Shown: in pieces, positions 60,259 through 64,000 of the stretch
How the letters are laid out: the number at the start of each line of letters is the position of its first letter
Position numbering within the stretch: the stretch's first letter is position 1
Source: Streptomyces cavernae
GTDB taxonomy: Bacteria > Actinomycetota > Actinomycetes > Streptomycetales > Streptomycetaceae
Direction of reading: 5' to 3'
Assembly: GCF_004023625.1 (NCBI RefSeq)
Contig: NZ_RPDJ01000045.1
Span: 21,411 to 85,410, forward strand
Length of the DNA: 64,000 nucleotides
Notes under the pieces: generated by a model
What the model was told of the DNA's origin: nothing
Databases searched by the model: none
What the model saw: the letters and a program-made list of their open reading frames with translations, nothing else
Position numbers and translations under genes: made by a program

Positions 60259-60924
60259 TCAAGTCGATGGGCGGCGGGTGTCGGCTGAGGCCATGCCGAG
60301 CCAGGTGTGCGGGTTGCCCTCCCAGCACCAGCCCAGCTTGGGGGCCTTCTGGCTGATCCAGATCGCGGGTACGCGGCGGTCGCCGCTCCGCGAGCCGCCG
60401 AGTGAGAAGCACTTGTTCTTCACGAGGACGTGCGGGAAGTGGGTGACGAGGGCGATCCCCTCCTCGATGGTGAGGAGCGTGCGTCCCCGTTCGGCGATGG
60501 TGGCCATGGCGTCGCGCGGTACGACTCCGCAGAACTCCTCGCCGCGTTCGACGTCGAGGAGAAGGTACGCCTGCTCCCCGGGAAGGTGCGCCTCGGGCGT
60601 GGCGACGAAGCGTTCGAGGGCGCCGGGTTCGAAGGAGCGGTCGACGAATCCGGGAAGCTTCCCGCCGTGCAGGGTGGTGCGCGGCATCGTCTCCTCGACA
60701 GGGGCGAGCTCGCGGGTGACGACCAGCACGAATGGCACGCGGCCAGACTCGGGGTCGTAGTCCGTGCCCGCTGTGAGGGCCGTGGCCCGCAACGGCTCGA
60801 GCAGGGCGGCGAACCGCTCCGGGGTGAGACCGGACAACTTCGGGTAGCCCAGCTCGGTGAGCGTGCGAACCTGCCGGTCGAACTCGGCTGCCGGGCCGAA
60901 GGGGGCGGGGTCGACTGCGGTCAT
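60259..60924 (-). CDS. DUF5701 family protein
   Basis: About 222 aa soluble protein matching DUF5701: FDRQVRTLTELGYPKLSGLT, PFVLVVTRELAPVEETMPRT, EAHLPGEQAYLLLDVERGEE, FCGVVPRDAMATIAERGRTL, TIEEGIALVTHFPHVL and a C-terminal PAIWISQKAPKLGWCWEGNP. Function of the family is unknown. ATG 60924 has an AGAGGA site; an upstream extension lacks codon bias. Convergent with the LacI gene. Confidence 0.83.
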   Translation of the reverse strand: MTAVDPAPFGPAAEFDRQVRTLTELGYPKLSGLTPERFAALLEPLRATALTAGTDYDPESGRVPFVLVVTRELAPVEETMPRTTLHGGKLPGFVDRSFEPGALERFVATPEAHLPGEQAYLLLDVERGEEFCGVVPRDAMATIAERGRTLLTIEEGIALVTHFPHVLVKNKCFSLGGSRSGDRRVPAIWISQKAPKLGWCWEGNPHTWLGMASADTRRPST

Positions 60925-61563
60925 GCGGGTTCCTCTCGTTCGGTGAGTGCGAGTCGGTCGCGTGCGCCTCGGAGGTGACGACGGATCTGGTGGCGATGAC
61001 CGGGCGGTCGCCGACGTGCCGCCCGGCATGACCGCCCGGTACGACCGCACCGACCGGCATGACCGTGACGCCGCGTCCGAGCCTCACGACGTTGCCGACG
61101 ACGGTGCCGACGATGGTTCCGGAACTGCTCGGCATCGACGGTGACGAGGGGCTGGAGGAGTACCAAGCGCGGGTGGTCCCGGAAGAGGTCCCCCGGCGCT
61201 GTCGGGTGGGGAATCGTGGACATGGCCTCCACGATTCCCGGCCCGGGCCGGGCGATCAACGACGGGTTCGGCAAGGACCCATAACCCCTGACTTATGGTG
61301 CGCCCCGGCCATGGCGGCTCCGTGCCGATGGGCAGGCGGTGCGCACGTTTCGGCCTTCAGGCGGAAACGGCGGGGGCGGCCGGATTGACCGGATTGAATC
61401 GGGAGTATGCGACACCGGTCCAGCGCAGGGGGCCGGCGCCGGGGATTTCCACCACCTGCCGGACCGTGAACTCGACGAGCCGCTCGGCTGGAGGTACGGA
61501 AGCCGCGCGTCCGGCGTCCCAGTGCCGAAGAGACCCACACCCAGCGCACAGAGAGGACGGGCG
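60925..61563. other. Gene-free region
   Basis: About 640 bp in which I see no supported gene. A minus-strand frame (60921-61274) starting MSTIPHPTAPGDLFRDHP looks briefly protein-like but then becomes Arg/His-rich, so it is either chance or a decayed remnant. Repeats of the CGTCGGCAACGTCGT type occur near 61090-61130. Confidence 0.4.
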
Positions 61564-62159
61564 TTGACCTCAGACCCCGACCGGCAACTCCCGCAGGGCG
61601 ACCCTCGCCCGCTGATCGGCGAGCCTCTCTCCCTCGACCTGCTGACCACGCGCTGGAGAGACGCCGAAGGCCCTCGTGACCTGCTGGAATCCACTGAAGG
61701 TCTGCGGATCTGGCTTGGCTCCGCCGGCCTGGCCGACCGGACCGCCGCCGACCGGCCGACCCTGGACGCCCTGCTCGACGTACGCGACGCCCTGCTGGAG
61801 CTGGTGCGGCACGGAAACTCGCCGGAAGCCTCGGCCGCACTCGACCGAACGCTCTCCCACGGCCATATCCGCCGGTCACTTGGACCCGAAGGGGTGCGGG
61901 AAACCTTGGAGACAGACGACCCGGCTTATCTGGCCGCGTGGCTGGCAGCCGACGACTGCCTCCGCCTTCTCCAGAGTGCGCCGACCCGCATCAGGCGCTG
62001 TGCGCACCCCGAGTGCGTGCTCCACTTCCACGACATCTCCAAGAACGGCACGCGCCGCTGGTGATCCATGGCGGGCTGCGCAACCGGGCCAAGGCGTCCC
62101 GCCACTACGCACGCCACAAGAACGAGCCGCCGACGGCCACGCGCCCGCCCAGGGGCTGA
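61564..62159 (+). pseudogene. CGNR zinc-finger regulator disrupted in its zinc finger
   Basis: TTG 61564 opens a frame whose 165 residues match the ABATE/CGNR family (PLIGEPLSLDLLTTRWRDAE, then RRCAHPECVLHFHDISKNGT RRW). It stops at 62062-62064 (TGA) where the family has Cys (TGC): ...RRW[C]SMAGCGNR. Just beyond, one base is missing in TGCG-CAACCGG at about 62080, shifting the rest (RNRAKASRHYARHKNEPP) into another frame ending at 62159. Both lesions fall in the zinc-finger/DNA-binding motif, so the protein should be non-functional. The adjacent MFS gene is a likely former target. Confidence 0.8.
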
Positions 62160-62195
62160 CCGTCCTCACGTGGACCCTCCTCACGTGGACCGTCC

Positions 62196-63641
62196 TTACG
62201 TGGACCGTTTCTGGCTCTCCGGCGTGTCGTGGCCGCTCCGGAAGACAGCGGCGATGAGGACGGCGCCCAGCACGAGGAGGGCGGCTGCCACGGTGAGCCC
62301 GAAGGAGAAGCCGTCCGTAGCGGCGCGCAGCGGGTCGGCCGAATCGGCCGTCAGGGCGTCGCTGCGGCGTGCGGCCAAGGTGACCAGGACCGCCAACCCC
62401 ACAGCGCCGCCCACTTGTTGGACGGAGCTGAAGACGGCCGAGCCGAGACCGGCGTTGTCCTCGGTGGTGCCCGTGAGTGCGGCGCCCGTCAGGGCGGGCA
62501 GGCTCAGACCGCACCCGAGGCTCGTGACGAGCAAGCCCGGCAGTACACCCGGTGCGTAGCTGGCGCCCGGCGTCACGCCGGACAGCAGGAGCAGCCCGGC
62601 CGAGCTGATCAGGAACGACACGGCAAGAGGCATGCGCACCCCGAACCTGATCACCGCGCGGGAGGAGAGCCACATGCCTGTGAGGATTCCGGCGCCGAAG
62701 GGGAGGTAGGCGAAGCCGGCCTCGAGCGGGCCGTAGCCGACCACGGTCTGCAGGTGGATCATCAGCAGGAACGCCATCGCGTAGAAGGCGGCGGAGAACA
62801 GCAGGGTCGCGCCGTTGGCCACGGCGCGGGGCCGGAAGGAGATGAACGACAGCGGCACCAACGGCTCCGCCGCGCGGGACTCGACCGCGAGAAACGCGAC
62901 GCCCAGCACGGCGGCCAGGAGCAGCGATCCGACGCAGGACGTGTTGCCCCAGCCACCCGGCTCTCCCGCCTGCAGCAGCCCGTAGACCAGAGCCAGGACG
63001 GCGCCCGTGCCCAGCACCGCACCGGATACGTCCAGGCGTGCCCGACTGGTGGCCCGGCTCTCGGCGACCAAGCGCGGCAGCAGCACGAGCGCGCCCACGG
63101 CCACGGGCAGGTTGATCAGAAAGATCCAGCGCCAGGAGGTGAGGCCGGTCAGTGCGCCGGAGATCACCAGGCCCGTCGTGCCACCCAGACCGGCGATGCC
63201 GCCCCAGATGCCGAGGGCCTTGGCACGCTCCTCGGTGCCGGGGTACAGAAGGGTGATCAGTGACAGGGCGGCCGGGCTCGCCATGGCCGCGCCCGCCCCC
63301 TGGACGAACCGCCCGACCACGAGTTGCCAGGGTTCCTGGGCCAACCCGCAGACCAGGCTCGCCGCGCCGAACAGTGCCACGCCACTGAGGAAGACGCGGC
63401 GACGGCCCCACAGGTCCGCCGCCCGGCCGAACAGCAACAGCAGCCCGCCGAAGGCGAGAAAGTAGGCGTTGACGACCCATGCCAGGCCCGCGGTGCTGAA
63501 GCCGAGATCCTCCCGGACGCTGGGGAGAGCGACGCTGACCACGGTGTCGTCCAGTACGAGCATGAACTGGACGAAGCACAGGACGATCAATGCCGGCCGA
63601 GGGCGACCTGTGGCTGGGGAGAGGGCTGATGCCGGCGTCAT
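62196..63641 (-). CDS. MFS drug exporter (DHA2-like)
   Basis: About 481 aa with 14 helices. Motifs: LVLDDTVVSVALPSVREDLG, FGGLLLLFGRAADLWGRRRV (motif A), GGTTGLVISGALTGLTSWRW (motif C), LTGTTEDNAGLGSAVFSSVQ. ATG 63641 is preferred to upstream in-frame starts because the extension is not membrane-like, though no strong ribosome site is present. It is convergent with the disrupted CGNR gene, so that former regulator may once have controlled it. Confidence 0.88.
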   Translation of the reverse strand: MTPASALSPATGRPRPALIVLCFVQFMLVLDDTVVSVALPSVREDLGFSTAGLAWVVNAYFLAFGGLLLLFGRAADLWGRRRVFLSGVALFGAASLVCGLAQEPWQLVVGRFVQGAGAAMASPAALSLITLLYPGTEERAKALGIWGGIAGLGGTTGLVISGALTGLTSWRWIFLINLPVAVGALVLLPRLVAESRATSRARLDVSGAVLGTGAVLALVYGLLQAGEPGGWGNTSCVGSLLLAAVLGVAFLAVESRAAEPLVPLSFISFRPRAVANGATLLFSAAFYAMAFLLMIHLQTVVGYGPLEAGFAYLPFGAGILTGMWLSSRAVIRFGVRMPLAVSFLISSAGLLLLSGVTPGASYAPGVLPGLLVTSLGCGLSLPALTGAALTGTTEDNAGLGSAVFSSVQQVGGAVGLAVLVTLAARRSDALTADSADPLRAATDGFSFGLTVAAALLVLGAVLIAAVFRSGHDTPESQKRST

Positions 63642-63777
63642 GAGAGGTGTCCCGTCGGCGCGTTGAGTCCGTACGGACAACGGCAGCGCTCCAGGCGCGG
63701 ATGGTTGAGGGGCATGAGATGACGCTATGGAGCAGCAGTGATGGCCACAATCCGCGATGGGGCCGCGTTGTGTCGCC

Positions 63778-63909
63778 ATGAGGACATACCTTGGACGCGT
63801 GTCCGAGGCCTTCGAAGAAGCCGCCCCGCCGGGAGTGGGGGCGATCGTCGTGGGGAACTTTCCCCTGGCGGCGCAATGCCGTTGTTTGAGGAGTCAAGCG
63901 GTGCCGTGA
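63778..63909 (+). pseudogene. Short 5' remnant of a gene cut by the edge element
   Basis: An ATG at 63778 opens RTYLGRVSEAFEEAAPPGVG AIVVGNFPL with good codon bias for ~30 codons, then the composition changes at about 63865 (GCGGCGCAATGCCGTTG) and the frame ends at 63909. It looks like the start of a gene divergent from the MFS gene that is interrupted by the element to the right. The interpretation rests on codon use only. Confidence 0.3.
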
Positions 63910-63939
63910 CCGGTCGGTGTTCTGCTCGTTGGATGGGTC

Positions 63940-64000
63940 ATGCATCCGTGGGTGGGGTTGTCTGATGATGTGCGGCTGGGGGTGCTCACCGAGTGGGTGA
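63940..64000 (+). mobile_element. IS4-family transposase, N-terminal fragment at window edge
   Basis: ATG 63940 starts HPWVGLSDDVRLGVLTEWV, which resembles the conserved beginning of streptomycete IS4-type transposases ('...LSDRVRLGVLTRWVTPELVDE'). The gene runs off the window. The left end of the element may lie near 63865, where GGCGCAATGCCGTTG begins, but no terminal repeat can be confirmed from one end. Confidence 0.5.

Noticed and set aside
60921..61274. Minus-strand frame starting MPNPSLIARP
   Set aside because: Only the first ~30 residues look protein-like; the rest is Arg/His-rich and no family was recognised.

Overview
The window is very GC-rich, with G/C-dominated third codon positions, many GTG and some TTG starts, and long spurious antisense frames. 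Together with an Mbl actin homologue, an AfsR/SARP-type regulator, matB/matC, a DmdR-type iron box and many one-component regulators, this points to a Streptomyces chromosome (or a close actinomycete relative). No rRNA, tRNA or CRISPR array was recognised. The assignment rests on protein families read by eye, not on a search.

Layout. (1) 1-12599: after the 3' end of a DUF3068 gene and a C-rich, G-poor leader comes a tightly coupled eight-gene + strand run: GT4 glycosyltransferase, SAM methyltransferase, giant AftD-like (DUF3367) GT-C membrane protein, stand-alone condensation-like enzyme, second methyltransferase, DMT-type membrane protein, Trm112-like protein and FkbM methyltransferase, with a small unknown gene overlapping the end. 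Most junctions are 4-bp ATGA/GTGA overlaps. The set looks like a machine that builds, modifies and moves a surface glycan or lipoglycan; it is my best candidate for an undescribed system. (2) 12694-17203: ATP-grasp gene, FAD monooxygenase divergent from a GntR-TetR double-HTH regulator, and a MerR-PP2C fusion. (3) 17232-24158: malonate locus (FCD-type GntR regulator, matC, matB, fused carboxyltransferase) with paired operators, then mbl. (4) 24242-34596: SDR, FkbM methyltransferase, secreted DNase I-fold lipoprotein, SARP regulator, DUF4394 secreted protein, M20 amidohydrolase, PLP decarboxylase. (5) 34926-41375: coiled-coil protein, HGxxPAAW-like membrane protein, two MarR regulators, AAA ATPase, MFS exporter with a hairpin over its ribosome site, a MITE-like element and a secreted GH5 cellulase behind a palindromic operator. 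(6) 41913-50412: metal section with bacterioferritin, an iron ABC importer under an iron box, DUF475/TerC-like protein, class II glutamine amidotransferase, and a copper pair (DUF4396 behind a CsoR-type operator, 18-Cys copper-storage protein). (7) 50732-56359: two-component system divergent from an ABC exporter, one permease of which carries a large extracytoplasmic beta-sandwich domain. (8) 56397-60137: GH36 alpha-galactosidase divergent from a LacI regulator with three operator-like palindromes. (9) 60259-64000: DUF5701 protein, a broken CGNR zinc-finger regulator, an MFS exporter, and the left edge of a probable IS4-family element.

A recurring theme is minisatellite-like repetition: in-frame repeats extend linkers or termini of at least six proteins (39-bp, 48-bp and shorter units), and two unrelated non-coding arrays share a 23-bp period (upstream of matB and at the end of the glutamine amidotransferase gene).
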